DNA from: Uliginosibacterium gangwonense DSM 18521
GTDB taxonomy: Bacteria > Pseudomonadota > Gammaproteobacteria > Burkholderiales > Rhodocyclaceae
Reading direction: 5' to 3'
Length of the DNA stretch: 64,000 bases
Assembly: GCF_000373965.1 (NCBI RefSeq)
Contig: NZ_KB892863.1
Coordinates: 186,001-250,000, forward strand
The notes below the pieces were generated by a model, which was given only the letters and a program-made list of their open reading frames with translations, did not search any database and had not been told where the DNA came from. Position numbers and translations under genes: made by a program. Shown here one piece after another: positions 26,101 to 33,728 of this stretch (within the stretch, counting starts at the first letter, position 1; each line of letters opens with the position of its first letter).

Positions 26101-26891
26101 GCATCTGGTGTACGTGTCTGCGGTACGTTGGAACCCCACACCATCAAGTAGGTGGAGTTGTACCAATCTGCAGATTCGGGCACGTCAGTCTGCTCGCCCC
26201 ATACCTGTGGTGATGACGGTGGCAAGTCGCAATACCAGTCATAAAAGGACAGGCATACGCCGCCAATCAATGAGAGGTAACGCGATCCGGCTGCATAGCT
26301 CACCATTGACATGGCAGGAATCGGCGAGAAGCCAAGCACTCGGTCCGGCCCATAATTCTTGATGGTATAGGCATTGGCTGCGGCGATAATCTCGCTGGCT
26401 TCGTCCCACGTGGCACGCACGAAACCGCCTTGTCCACGCACGCTCTTGTAGTGGCGAGCCTTGACAGGGTCTTGGCTGATTGAGGCCCAGGCATCGGTGG
26501 GAGAAAGTGTTTTGCGTGCCTCACGCCACATTTCCATCAAACGACCACGAATCATCGGGTATTTCACCCGTTGAGCCGAGTATACGTACCAGCTATATGA
26601 CGCGCCACGGGGGCAGCCACGTGGCTCATGATTGGGCAGATCGGGGCGGGTTCGTGGGTAATCGGTTTGTTGGGTTTCCCACGTGATCAGGCCGTTCTTG
26701 ACGTAGACCTTCCATGAACAGGAACCCGTGCAATTTACACCATGCGTGGAGCGTACTATTTTGTCATGCTGCCAACGGGCGCGATAGGCGTTCTCCCATG
26801 TGCGGTCCTCATTGACTACCGCACCATGACCATCTGAAAAAGTTTCCTTGGTACGTGAGAGGAATTTCAGTCGATCCAGAAAATGACTCAT
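23178..26891 (-). CDS. narG: Respiratory nitrate reductase alpha subunit
   Basis: A 1237-residue bis-MGD catalytic subunit reducing nitrate to nitrite on the cytoplasmic side. The N-terminal FS0 cluster ligands are the atypical His-type HGVNCTGSC plus a distal Cys in PRGCPRG, as in E. coli NarG. The conserved WGSNVPQTRTPDAHF segment lies in the Mo-cofactor region. Length and arrangement match the NarG family throughout, with no sign of disruption. A 494-codon frame on the opposite strand is an antisense shadow. Confidence 0.97.
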   Translation of the reverse strand: MSHFLDRLKFLSRTKETFSDGHGAVVNEDRTWENAYRARWQHDKIVRSTHGVNCTGSCSWKVYVKNGLITWETQQTDYPRTRPDLPNHEPRGCPRGASYSWYVYSAQRVKYPMIRGRLMEMWREARKTLSPTDAWASISQDPVKARHYKSVRGQGGFVRATWDEASEIIAAANAYTIKNYGPDRVLGFSPIPAMSMVSYAAGSRYLSLIGGVCLSFYDWYCDLPPSSPQVWGEQTDVPESADWYNSTYLMVWGSNVPQTRTPDAHFYTEVRYKGTKTVAVSSDYGEMVKFGDIWLAPKQGTDAALAMAMGHVILKEFHVGGQSAYFKRYAKQYTDLPMLVLLKPQGGHLVPDYFLRASHLSVAEQANNPEWKTLVIDEASGELVVPNGSIGFRWGEQGEKIGRWNLELKDGSNTHAIDPRLSLVDAYDDLADVGFSYFGGKDADDVLVRKVPAKRLRLADGSEALVTTVFDLTLANYGIDRGLGGANVAASYDEDIPYTPAWQEKHTGVKAHLVIQVAREFAQNADTTQGKSMVIVGAALNHWYHNDMIYRGIINMLMMCGCVGQSGGGWAHYVGQEKLRPQTGWVPLAFATDWVRPPRQMNGTSFFYNHTSQWRHEKLAVDEILSPTAEASKYDQMALLDMNAKAERLGWLPSAPQLETNPLDIVAQAEAKGLDPIKHAVDEIKAGRVNFSCDDPENPKNFPRNLFVWRSNILGSSGKGHEYFLKYLLGTQNALFSDEDDAIKPSEVKVREAVEGKLDLLTVLDFRMSTTCLYGDIVLPSATWYEKDDLNTSDMHPFIHPLSEAVQPLWQSKSDWEIYKTIAKKFSEIAGPYLGTRKDLVLTPLMHDTPGELGQPFEPKDWKHGECEPIPGKTMPQMTVVERNYADIYKKFTSVGPLLEKAGNGGKGIGWNTQKEVQELGELNKPVTEAGVSQGRPKLETAIDAAEMILTLAPETNGHVAVKAWEALGKITGRNHTHLAEGRDHDKIRFRDVQAQPRKIISSPTWSGLESEEVSYNAGYTNVHELIPWRTLTGRQQFYQDHRWMLDFGEGLCVYKPAINTRTIDAVRGKESSGQHELVLNWITPHQKWGIHSTYTDNLRMLTLSRGGPHVWISETEAKQAGIRDNDWVEVFNVNGTLTARVVVSQRVPVGMCLMYHAQEKIVNVPGAETSGKRGGIHNSVTRTVTKPTHMIGGYAQLAYGFNYYGTVGSNRDEYVLVRKMNKVDWLEGRLEEGEQA

Positions 26892-26909
26892 CTTTTATCT
26901 CCTTGTCAC

Positions 26910-28295
26910 TCAGCAAGGCATGGGAGCGTTGCGGCGGCTGTAGTTCCACCATGTGATCACAATGCAGCTAACATAGAAGCCGAGGAAGCAATACAGCGCC
27001 CACTCCGGCCCACCGCTGACCTTCATCGACAAACCAAAACTCTGAGGAATGAAATAGCCGCCATATGCGCCAATTGCACTGATAAAACCAGCAGCGGCGG
27101 CAGATTCTTTGGCGCCAGTGAGCTTGGCTTGACGGATTGTTGCTTCATTCCTGTCTTTGAGATGGCGAAGTGCCAGTGTGGAAAAGATTGTCGGAATCAT
27201 CTTGTACGTCGAGCCGTTACCCAGCCCGGCACAGGTAAACAGCAGGAGGAAGCTTGCGAAGAACCCCGGCCAACTACCGGTTGTTTGGGCTCCTGGCAGG
27301 CAGGCCAGCACACCCAGTACCCCTAAAACCATGCCAAAAAATACACCCAAGGTGACACGTGCGCCGCCAATCTTGTCCGAGATTGCGCCGCCTACCGGGC
27401 GGATCAAGGCACCGATCAAGGGGCCAATGAATGCGTAATGCATTACCGCGATTTCTGGGAACAGGGTTTTGGTGAGTAATGCAAATGCGCCCGCAAAGCC
27501 GATGAAGCTGCCGAAAGTCCCGATATAGAGATAGCACATTACCCAGTTGTGTTTGCGCAGGAAGATTACGGCCTGATCGGAGAACGAGGACTTTGCATCG
27601 GCAATGTCATTCATACCGAACCACGCGGCAATAGCAGCCAGGGCAATGAGCGGTACCCACATAAAGCCGGCATTTTGCAGCCACAGGCTCTTTTCAAGGC
27701 CTTCCTTTACGTAGTGCTGGGCTTCGCCGCCAATGCTACCGAACAGTGGGATTGTGATTGCCAAGGGAATCAGGAACTGTGCGATGGATACGCCAAGGTT
27801 GCCGAATCCGGCATTCAGACCATTGGCCGCACCTTTCTGTGCGGCGGGGAAGAAGTAGCCAATGTTGGCCATGGAACTTGCAAAATTTCCGCTACCCAAT
27901 CCGCATAGAAGGGCAATCGTCAACATCGTTGGGTAGCTGGTGCTTGTATCCTGCACAGCAAACCCCAGCCACAGTGCCGGAATCAGCAGAACTGCGGTGG
28001 AGAGGGTCGTCCATTTGCGCCCGCCGAATAACGCAGGCATGAAGGAGTAACAGATCCGCAGTGTGGCACCGGAGAGTTGCGGCAGCGCCGCCAACAGGAA
28101 CAGTTGATCCTTGGTGAAGGTGAAGCCTGCATTTGGCAGGTTGAGTGTCACCATGCTCCACAACACGGAAATTACAAAACCCAAGGTCAGGCAAGGGATG
28201 GAAATCCACAGGTTGCGCGTAGCAATGGCTTTGCCACCGTTGCGCCAGAAATCGGGATTTTCTGGTTCCCAAGACTTTAATACATGACTGGACAT
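26910..28295 (-). CDS. narK: Nitrate/nitrite transporter NarK
   Basis: A 461-residue major-facilitator protein with twelve predicted helices, close to the 463 residues of E. coli NarK. Both nitrate-signature regions are visible: GFGNLGVS in helix 5 and GLGNGSTYKMIP in helix 11. It exchanges nitrite for nitrate or imports nitrate with protons. It is the first gene of narKGHJI, 18 bases upstream of narG. The ATG at 28295 follows AGGAG by seven bases; a longer upstream frame adds 38 unrelated residues. Confidence 0.94.
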   Translation of the reverse strand: MSSHVLKSWEPENPDFWRNGGKAIATRNLWISIPCLTLGFVISVLWSMVTLNLPNAGFTFTKDQLFLLAALPQLSGATLRICYSFMPALFGGRKWTTLSTAVLLIPALWLGFAVQDTSTSYPTMLTIALLCGLGSGNFASSMANIGYFFPAAQKGAANGLNAGFGNLGVSIAQFLIPLAITIPLFGSIGGEAQHYVKEGLEKSLWLQNAGFMWVPLIALAAIAAWFGMNDIADAKSSFSDQAVIFLRKHNWVMCYLYIGTFGSFIGFAGAFALLTKTLFPEIAVMHYAFIGPLIGALIRPVGGAISDKIGGARVTLGVFFGMVLGVLGVLACLPGAQTTGSWPGFFASFLLLFTCAGLGNGSTYKMIPTIFSTLALRHLKDRNEATIRQAKLTGAKESAAAAGFISAIGAYGGYFIPQSFGLSMKVSGGPEWALYCFLGFYVSCIVITWWNYSRRNAPMPC

Positions 28296-28558
28296 TACGC
28301 AGCTCCTACAAAACGTTGGATGGACATACGAATTCGCTGATTGTCCGGATCGCCTGGGGAATCGCCTTTGCCACTCCCTGCACGGAGGATCCCGAACATG
28401 ACAGTGCAAGCATAGGCTTGACGCGGGCTGTGCAACATTCGCCAGAAGCAGGGGGCTTATAGTTCGAAAGAACTAGTCTGGATAGCAACTCCTGAGGGTT
28501 TGAAAAATAGTGTTTCAGAGCATGCTATCTGCAAGCGTAGATGGCTGTGCGCGAACGC
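28296..28558 (-). promoter_or_regulatory. Promoter region of the narKGHJI operon
   Basis: This non-coding stretch sits between the nirBD2 terminator and narK. It contains a TAGTTC-GAAA-GAACTA inverted repeat (28460-28475) and a CAAGC-CTAT-GCTTG dyad (about 28407-28420). No exact FNR box and no clear NarL 7-2-7 pair was found by eye. Confidence 0.4.
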
Positions 28559-28588
28559 CAAAAGCCTCCGCCCGTAAGGGCTGGAGGC
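28559..28588 (-). terminator. Terminator of the nirBD2 operon
   Basis: On the minus strand GCCTCC and GCCC pair with GGGC and GGAGGC around a TTAC loop with one unpaired A, followed by TTTTGG. It lies about 40 bases after the nirD2 stop. Confidence 0.8.
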
Positions 28589-28628
28589 GGTTTCTTGAAG
28601 AGAAGAAGCAGCTAGAGGCTGTTCAGAG

Positions 28629-28955
28629 TCAGTAGGCTACTTCCACCTGTCCCTGATGAACTCTGGCAGGGTAGCTGCGCACGGAGTGGTCGATATTCTC
28701 CATGCATACCCCGTCACTGAGGCCAAAGCGCTGTTTCTTGAGTGGGCTGGCAACCCAGAGCTTGCCCTGGTGCTCGACGATCAGGCCACGGGAGAGCACA
28801 CTGGCTTGAAAGAACGGATCGATATTGTCTATCGCATACACCTGTTCGCTGCTATTGGGTCGGAAAATGGCAACTTGATTGTCCCCTACCAACGCACATA
28901 CGCCTGTGCCGGGCACGATGTCTTGAAGTTTGCAAACAGTCGTCCAGTTCATCAT
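28629..28955 (-). CDS. nirD: Nitrite reductase small subunit, E. coli type without Rieske ligands
   Basis: A 109-residue protein very like E. coli NirD (GTGVCALVGDNQVAIFRP, NIDPFFQASVLSRGL, SPLKKQRFGLSDG). It has a Rieske-like fold but no Cys/His cluster ligands, so it is structural rather than redox-active. Start ATG at 28955 overlaps the nirB2 stop and has AAGGAG five bases upstream, indicating translational coupling; an adjacent ATG at 28952 is equally possible. It forms the small subunit of the NADH-nitrite reductase that accompanies nitrate respiration. Confidence 0.94.
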   Translation of the reverse strand: MMNWTTVCKLQDIVPGTGVCALVGDNQVAIFRPNSSEQVYAIDNIDPFFQASVLSRGLIVEHQGKLWVASPLKKQRFGLSDGVCMENIDHSVRSYPARVHQGQVEVAY

Positions 28956-31501
28956 ACATGCTCCTTGCATCCGCAGCATTGGGGTACGCGTTCATCAATT
29001 GTGGCAGGGCGGTGCTGGCTGCGTTCGGGCACGAACTGCACCAGCGGATCGGTCTTGGGGCTATTGATGAAGTGGGCAAAGCGCGTTTGCTTGGCGGAGT
29101 CTTGCACGGTGGCAGTCCACTCGCAGACGTAGGTTGCGCGGATGTCCGCCATCTGGGCTTCCAGTTCTGCGGCGAGGCTCAGCTTGTCTTCGACAACCAC
29201 AGACTTCAGGTAATCCAAGCCGCCTTCCATATTGTCCAGCCAGCTTGCGGTACGTTGCAGTTTGTCTGCCGTGCGCAGGTAGAACATCAGGAAACGGTCG
29301 ATGAGGCGGACGAGGGTGTCTTTGTCCAGATCCGCAGCAAGTAGATCTGCATGGCGAGGTTTCATGCCGCCGTTGCCACACACATACAGGTTCCAGCCTT
29401 TGTCTGTGGCGATGATACCGACATCCTTGCCCTGAGCCTCGGCACATTCACGGGTGCAGCCTGAAACCCCAAATTTCATTTTGTGCGGTGAGCGGATGCC
29501 TTTGTAGCGGTGCTCCAGCTCTACGCCCAGGCCCACGCTATCCTGTACGCCATAGCGGCACCAGGTGCTGCCCACGCAAGTCTTGACCATGCGGAGAGCT
29601 TTGGCATAGGCATGACCTGTTTCAAAGCCTGCATCAATCAGGCGCGCCCAGATAGTGGGTAAATCGTCCTTGCGAGCACCGAAGAGGCCGATGCGCTGGG
29701 CCCCAGTTACTTTGGTGTAGAGCTTGTAGTCCGCCGCCACTTTGGCTAATGCAGCCAAGGCCGTGGGTGTGACCTCGCCACCGGGCATGCGCGGAATGAC
29801 CGAGTAGGTACCATCCTTCTGCATGTTCCCCAGGAAAATATCGTTGGTATCCTGAAGCGGTAGGTGCTCGTCCTGCAACACGAAGTCTCCCCAGCAGGAG
29901 GCGAGGATAGAACCAATGGCAGGCTTGCACACTTCACAGCCATAGCCCTGGCCATGTTTCTGGAGCACCTCGGAGAAAGTCTTCAGGCCGCCAACCCGGA
30001 TGAGGTGGAACAATTCCTGGCGGCTGTGGGCAAAGTGTTCACACAGGTGATTGTTGACTTCGACTCCCTGCTTGGCGAGTTCGGCATGCAGCACCTGGGT
30101 CAATAATGGCACGCAGCCACCACAACCTGTACCTGCTTTGGTCTCAGCCTTGATTGCCGCAACGGTGTGGCAGCCCTTGGCAACCGCTTCGGCAATGCGC
30201 CCCTTGCTGACATCGAAGCAGGAGCAGATCTGCGCTGTATCGGGCAGGGCATCCACACCCAGCGCCGGTTTGGCACCCGCATAGGCGGGTAGAATGAGCG
30301 AATCTGGATGCGCTGGCAAGGGCATTGCATTGAGCTTCATCTGCAACAGGTTGCCGTAGTCTTCGGTATCGCCTACCAGTACAGCGCCAAGCAGGCGGCT
30401 GTTGTCGGCGTCCACCACGATCTTTTTATACACGCCGTTGGCATCGTCCAGATACACATAGCTATGGCTACCCGCAGTGCGGCCATGCGCGTCACCAATA
30501 CTGCCGACAGAGACTCCCAGCAGCTTGAGCTTGGCGCTCATGTCTGCGCCCGTAAAGGCCGCGTCTGCTTCGCCAAGCAAGTGGGCCACGGCGATCTGGG
30601 CCATTTTGTAACCAGGGGCGACCAAGCCGAAAAAGCGCCCTTGCCATGCTGCACATTCTCCAATGGCATAAACATCGGGCGCATTGGTCAGGCAGTGGTC
30701 GTCGATAGCGATACCGCCGCGTTCGGCCACTGGCAGACCACAGTAACGTGCCAGCGTGTCTTGCGGACGTACGCCGGTGGAAAAGACGATAACGTCCACT
30801 TCCAGTGACGTGCCATCGGCAAACTCCAGGCGATGCGCACCTTGCTTGCCCTTGTGATGCAGGATCTCACGGGTATTCTTGCTGGTGTGCACTGTCACGC
30901 CCATTGCTTCGATGCGGCGCCGCAGAAGTTCTCCGCCAGCGCGGTCGAGCTGCTCGGCCATCAACATGGGGGCGAACTCAATGACGTGCGTCTGCAAGCC
31001 TAGCGCCTTGAGTGCCCCGGCCGCTTCCAGCCCCAGCAGACCACCACCTATCACCGCACCACTCTTGGCCGTTTTGGCCGCGCGCTGGATGGCGTCCAGA
31101 TCCTCAATGGTGCGATACACATAACAATCGTGATGGCCGCTCCCCGTGATGTTGGGCACCCAAGGGTAGGAGCCGGTCGCCAACACCAGGGCGTCGTAAG
31201 TCAACGTGCGGCCTTGGTTGGATTGGACTGTGCGGGTTACAGGATCAATTGCCTTGACCGCTTCATTGATCAAAACCTTGATGCCGTGCTTCTCGTAGTA
31301 ACCTTGCTTGACCAGACTCAGGTCTTCTGCAGTGTGGTGCGAGAAGTAGGAGGACAGGTGCACGCGGTCGTAGGCAACACGCGGCTCGGCACAGAAGATT
31401 GTGACCTCATACTGCGTCAATCCTCCTTTGTCGACCAATTCCTCCACATAGCGATGGCCTACCATGCCATTGCCAACAATGACTAACTGCCTTTTTTTCA
31501 T
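28952..31501 (-). CDS. nirB: NADH-nitrite reductase large subunit, E. coli type
   Basis: An 849-residue protein, against 847 in E. coli. The order is: FAD/NAD domain (VIVGNGMVGHRYVEEL), Bfd-like [2Fe-2S] domain (CSCFDVSKG...GCGGCVP), then a sirohaem/[4Fe-4S] domain with CVGSTWCRYG and SGCTRECAEAQ. It reduces nitrite from nitrate respiration to ammonium using NADH, detoxifying nitrite and regenerating NAD. It has its own transcript with nirD2. The assimilatory homologue at 10302-12752 is clearly a different branch. Confidence 0.95.
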   Translation of the reverse strand: MKKRQLVIVGNGMVGHRYVEELVDKGGLTQYEVTIFCAEPRVAYDRVHLSSYFSHHTAEDLSLVKQGYYEKHGIKVLINEAVKAIDPVTRTVQSNQGRTLTYDALVLATGSYPWVPNITGSGHHDCYVYRTIEDLDAIQRAAKTAKSGAVIGGGLLGLEAAGALKALGLQTHVIEFAPMLMAEQLDRAGGELLRRRIEAMGVTVHTSKNTREILHHKGKQGAHRLEFADGTSLEVDVIVFSTGVRPQDTLARYCGLPVAERGGIAIDDHCLTNAPDVYAIGECAAWQGRFFGLVAPGYKMAQIAVAHLLGEADAAFTGADMSAKLKLLGVSVGSIGDAHGRTAGSHSYVYLDDANGVYKKIVVDADNSRLLGAVLVGDTEDYGNLLQMKLNAMPLPAHPDSLILPAYAGAKPALGVDALPDTAQICSCFDVSKGRIAEAVAKGCHTVAAIKAETKAGTGCGGCVPLLTQVLHAELAKQGVEVNNHLCEHFAHSRQELFHLIRVGGLKTFSEVLQKHGQGYGCEVCKPAIGSILASCWGDFVLQDEHLPLQDTNDIFLGNMQKDGTYSVIPRMPGGEVTPTALAALAKVAADYKLYTKVTGAQRIGLFGARKDDLPTIWARLIDAGFETGHAYAKALRMVKTCVGSTWCRYGVQDSVGLGVELEHRYKGIRSPHKMKFGVSGCTRECAEAQGKDVGIIATDKGWNLYVCGNGGMKPRHADLLAADLDKDTLVRLIDRFLMFYLRTADKLQRTASWLDNMEGGLDYLKSVVVEDKLSLAAELEAQMADIRATYVCEWTATVQDSAKQTRFAHFINSPKTDPLVQFVPERSQHRPATIDERVPQCCGCKEHV

Positions 31502-31614
31502 TTGACCAGACTTTCAACATTGAATGCAGGTAGGTGGCCAATGTAGTGGGAGGCGAATCCTTTATCTGCCTCCGGGCCCCTTCGGTACTTAGGGTAGGGA
31601 GCACGCAAGGCTGT
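31502..31614 (-). promoter_or_regulatory. Upstream region of nirB2
   Basis: This short non-coding segment before the E. coli-type nirB must hold its promoter, because an IS remnant adjoins it. A TTCAA-TG-TTGAA dyad lies just before the start codon. No confident FNR or NarL site was found. Confidence 0.3.
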
Positions 31615-31845
31615 TTCCTTGTTTCACGTCAAGGAAAAATCCTGGCAAATTACATCAAAGGCAAGAGTGCCATCTCGATTGCACGTCGGTTCAATGGGCG
31701 AAGCAGGAATTTTGGTGGTGAGAATTTCTGGGCCAGAGGGCACTTTGTTTCAACGGTGGGTCTGGACGAGGAGATGGTTCGAGCCTACATCCGATACCAA
31801 GAGAAGGAAGGCGAGCATTATGACCAACTGCAGTTGGGCATGTGA
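31615..31845 (+). pseudogene. 3' remnant of an IS200/IS605 TnpA transposase
   Basis: The frame ending at 31845 encodes the C-terminal half of a Y1-type transposase: NYIKGKSAISIARRF, NFWARGHFVSTVG and YIRYQEKEGEHYDQLQL. The tail keeps the Y-x3-Q of the catalytic helix (family knowledge), but the HUH motif and the whole N-terminal half are missing. Upstream of about 31615 the frame encodes unrelated residues. It is therefore a dead fragment inserted between ccmI and nirB2. Confidence 0.8.
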
Positions 31846-31847
31846 TA

Positions 31848-31920
31848 GCCGCCTTCAGGCGGCACATGTAGCAGCCCCTTTGAGGGGCTAACAAATTAAA
31901 GCCTCCGGCTTTGCCGGGGG
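31848..31920. repeat. Three consecutive hairpins at the IS remnant end / ccmI terminator
   Basis: The three stems are GCCGCC/GGCGGC (31848-31863), AGCCCC/GGGGCT (31873-31889) and CCTCCGGC/GCCGGGGG with one mismatch (31901-31920). They sit immediately downstream of the transposase remnant, where IS200/IS605 right-end hairpins lie. Read on the minus strand the third hairpin is followed by AGGCTTTAATTT, so it may also terminate the ccm transcript. Confidence 0.6.
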
Positions 31921-31934
31921 ATGCTTACTTTCTA

Positions 31935-33215
31935 TCAGGAATGCAGATGATCAATATTGATTAGTACGTCTTTGGCATTTTTCTCTACGGCGATCATTCC
32001 GCTTTCGGGATCTCCCGAAGCGGGGGTTGCGTTGCCGCTGGACGAGATGCGTGCACCAACGTGGAGGTTCTCAGGAACCGGGCGTTCAGACATGATGAGT
32101 GGGGTGTTGGTGAAATCGAATTTCGCGGGTAGGTCCGCTACCTTGAGGCGTATTGCGGCAAGTGGCGGGCCACCTTCGCCTGAACGAGCAAAGATGAAAA
32201 CAGTACTGTCGGCAGCAACTTGCTTGGCAAGGTCTGGCGAGAGTTTGATCGTACCACTGATGCCGATGGAGGCACTGGCGGGTGAAGCCGCTGCAATTTC
32301 ATTGGACGTGGTTTTGAGGGGTTGCACTGCAGGCGAGGCTAGCTGTTCCTGGCCGAGTTTTGTACGGATTTCATTGATGTTGGCACGAATTGTCTCGATA
32401 TCTGGATTATCCGCCGGCATATGGGCGAGCATGCGTTCCCATAGTTGTCCGGCGGTGGCATATTGTCCCCGGTTGAAGGCGAGTGAGGCAGAGAGGTTCA
32501 GCGCCTTGAGATGATTGGGGGCAATCTGTAAGGCTTTTTCAATCAGTTTGGCGGGTTCCTCGTCAAGATTGCCGCCGTGCGTACTGGCGAGAGAGTCCGC
32601 CAGATCGGCCAATAGATCTGGGTCGTTGGGCATACGGGGCAGCAGGTTCCTGAAGATTTTTTCGGCTTCAGCATGACGCCCAAGGTAGGCATAGGTGCGG
32701 CCAAGCATGAACCAACCTTCTAGGTCGTCAGGCTGTTTCTCCAATCGAGCAGAGAGTTTGCTTGCCATGTCTTCAAGGTTGGTATGTGCGTTGCCCGTCA
32801 TCTCGCCAGGTACGGCCGACATGGTTGCGACCGATGCTGGATAGGTAATCGCAGTGGGTGTTCCGGTTGCTACGTAGAGGCCAGCAGCGATACATGGCAA
32901 CAGAATGCCGAGCGTCAGCGCCCATCGGCGTGGAAACCCCTGAGTGGCGACAGTCGCGGAGGTGGTATTGCTTGCCTCTAGCGCGCGAAGTGCAATTTCC
33001 TCAGAACTCTGTTGATGGGTGGCGGTATCAATACGTCCTGCAGCAAGCTCAGCATCCAGTTCTGTTTGCTGGTCGCGCAATAAGGCCAAAGTGGCTTCGT
33101 TTTGGGATGCCGTTAATCGGGCTTGCGCACGTTGACGCAGAAGCGGCCACATCAAGAAGGTAAGTGCCACCGCAACAAGCATCAGCGCGGCGAGAATAAA
33201 GAGAACGATGTTCAT
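31935..33215 (-). CDS. ccmI: Cytochrome c assembly protein CcmI (CycH)
   Basis: A 426-residue protein with an N-terminal membrane helix (MNIVLFILAALMLVAVA), a second helix near residue 100 (WALTLGILLPCIAAGLYVA), several TPR units and a C-terminal beta-rich periplasmic domain. CcmI holds apocytochrome c for the CcmFH haem lyase. The ATG at 33215 overlaps the ccmH stop by four bases (ATGA); the longer upstream frame is a read-through of ccmH sequence. It is the last gene in the multihaem cluster. Confidence 0.9.
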   Translation of the reverse strand: MNIVLFILAALMLVAVALTFLMWPLLRQRAQARLTASQNEATLALLRDQQTELDAELAAGRIDTATHQQSSEEIALRALEASNTTSATVATQGFPRRWALTLGILLPCIAAGLYVATGTPTAITYPASVATMSAVPGEMTGNAHTNLEDMASKLSARLEKQPDDLEGWFMLGRTYAYLGRHAEAEKIFRNLLPRMPNDPDLLADLADSLASTHGGNLDEEPAKLIEKALQIAPNHLKALNLSASLAFNRGQYATAGQLWERMLAHMPADNPDIETIRANINEIRTKLGQEQLASPAVQPLKTTSNEIAAASPASASIGISGTIKLSPDLAKQVAADSTVFIFARSGEGGPPLAAIRLKVADLPAKFDFTNTPLIMSERPVPENLHVGARISSSGNATPASGDPESGMIAVEKNAKDVLINIDHLHS

Positions 33216-33727
33216 GTACGATCCTGTTTTGGAGTGCCCGAGGCATTGAGTAGGGCACGTGCGGCATCCAGGGATTCCTTGCTCAGTGCTTCGGCATGTT
33301 GGTGGCGTTGCCTGGCCAGACTGAAGGCCAGCCATCCAATGCCGCCGAACAGCAGTAGCGCGGGGCCACCCCAAAGCAGCAGGGTGTAGGGTCGATAGGG
33401 GGGACGATAAAGAATGAAATCGCCATAGCGTTGTACCAAGTAATCGGTGATCTCCTGCTCACTACGACCAGCGGCTAGTTGCTCGCGGATCTGGTTGCGG
33501 AGATCCTGCGCCAAGCCAGCCTGCGAATCGGCAATCGTCTGGTTCTGGCATACCAGGCAACGTAGCTCTGTGGAAAGAGCGTCCACGCGTGCCTCAAGCG
33601 CCGGGTTGTCTGCTACGGGGCGTGCTTCAGTTGCCTGGGCGAACCCCGTGTGCATGGAAAGGATAAGGAGGAGACATATCCTGAAAAAGAAACCATACGA
33701 GGGTTGTTTCACGATTTCAGCCTTCAT
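33212..33727 (-). CDS. ccmH: Cytochrome c assembly thioredoxin-like protein CcmH (CycL)
   Basis: A 171-residue protein with a signal anchor, the CcmH redox motif LRCLVCQNQ, and a C-terminal membrane helix (YTLLLWGGPALLLFGGIGW). It reduces the disulfide of the apocytochrome CXXCH site and forms the haem lyase with CcmF. The start at 33727 lies one base after the ccmF stop, and the stop overlaps ccmI. The ccmG gene usually found between ccmF and ccmH is absent. Confidence 0.93.
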   Translation of the reverse strand: MKAEIVKQPSYGFFFRICLLLILSMHTGFAQATEARPVADNPALEARVDALSTELRCLVCQNQTIADSQAGLAQDLRNQIREQLAAGRSEQEITDYLVQRYGDFILYRPPYRPYTLLLWGGPALLLFGGIGWLAFSLARQRHQHAEALSKESLDAARALLNASGTPKQDRT

Positions 33728-33728
33728 C

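Noticed and set aside
24729-26213. 494-codon open frame antisense to narG
   Set aside because: It lies wholly inside the strongly conserved narG on the other strand and shows no family features; long antisense frames are common in GC-rich codon-biased genes.
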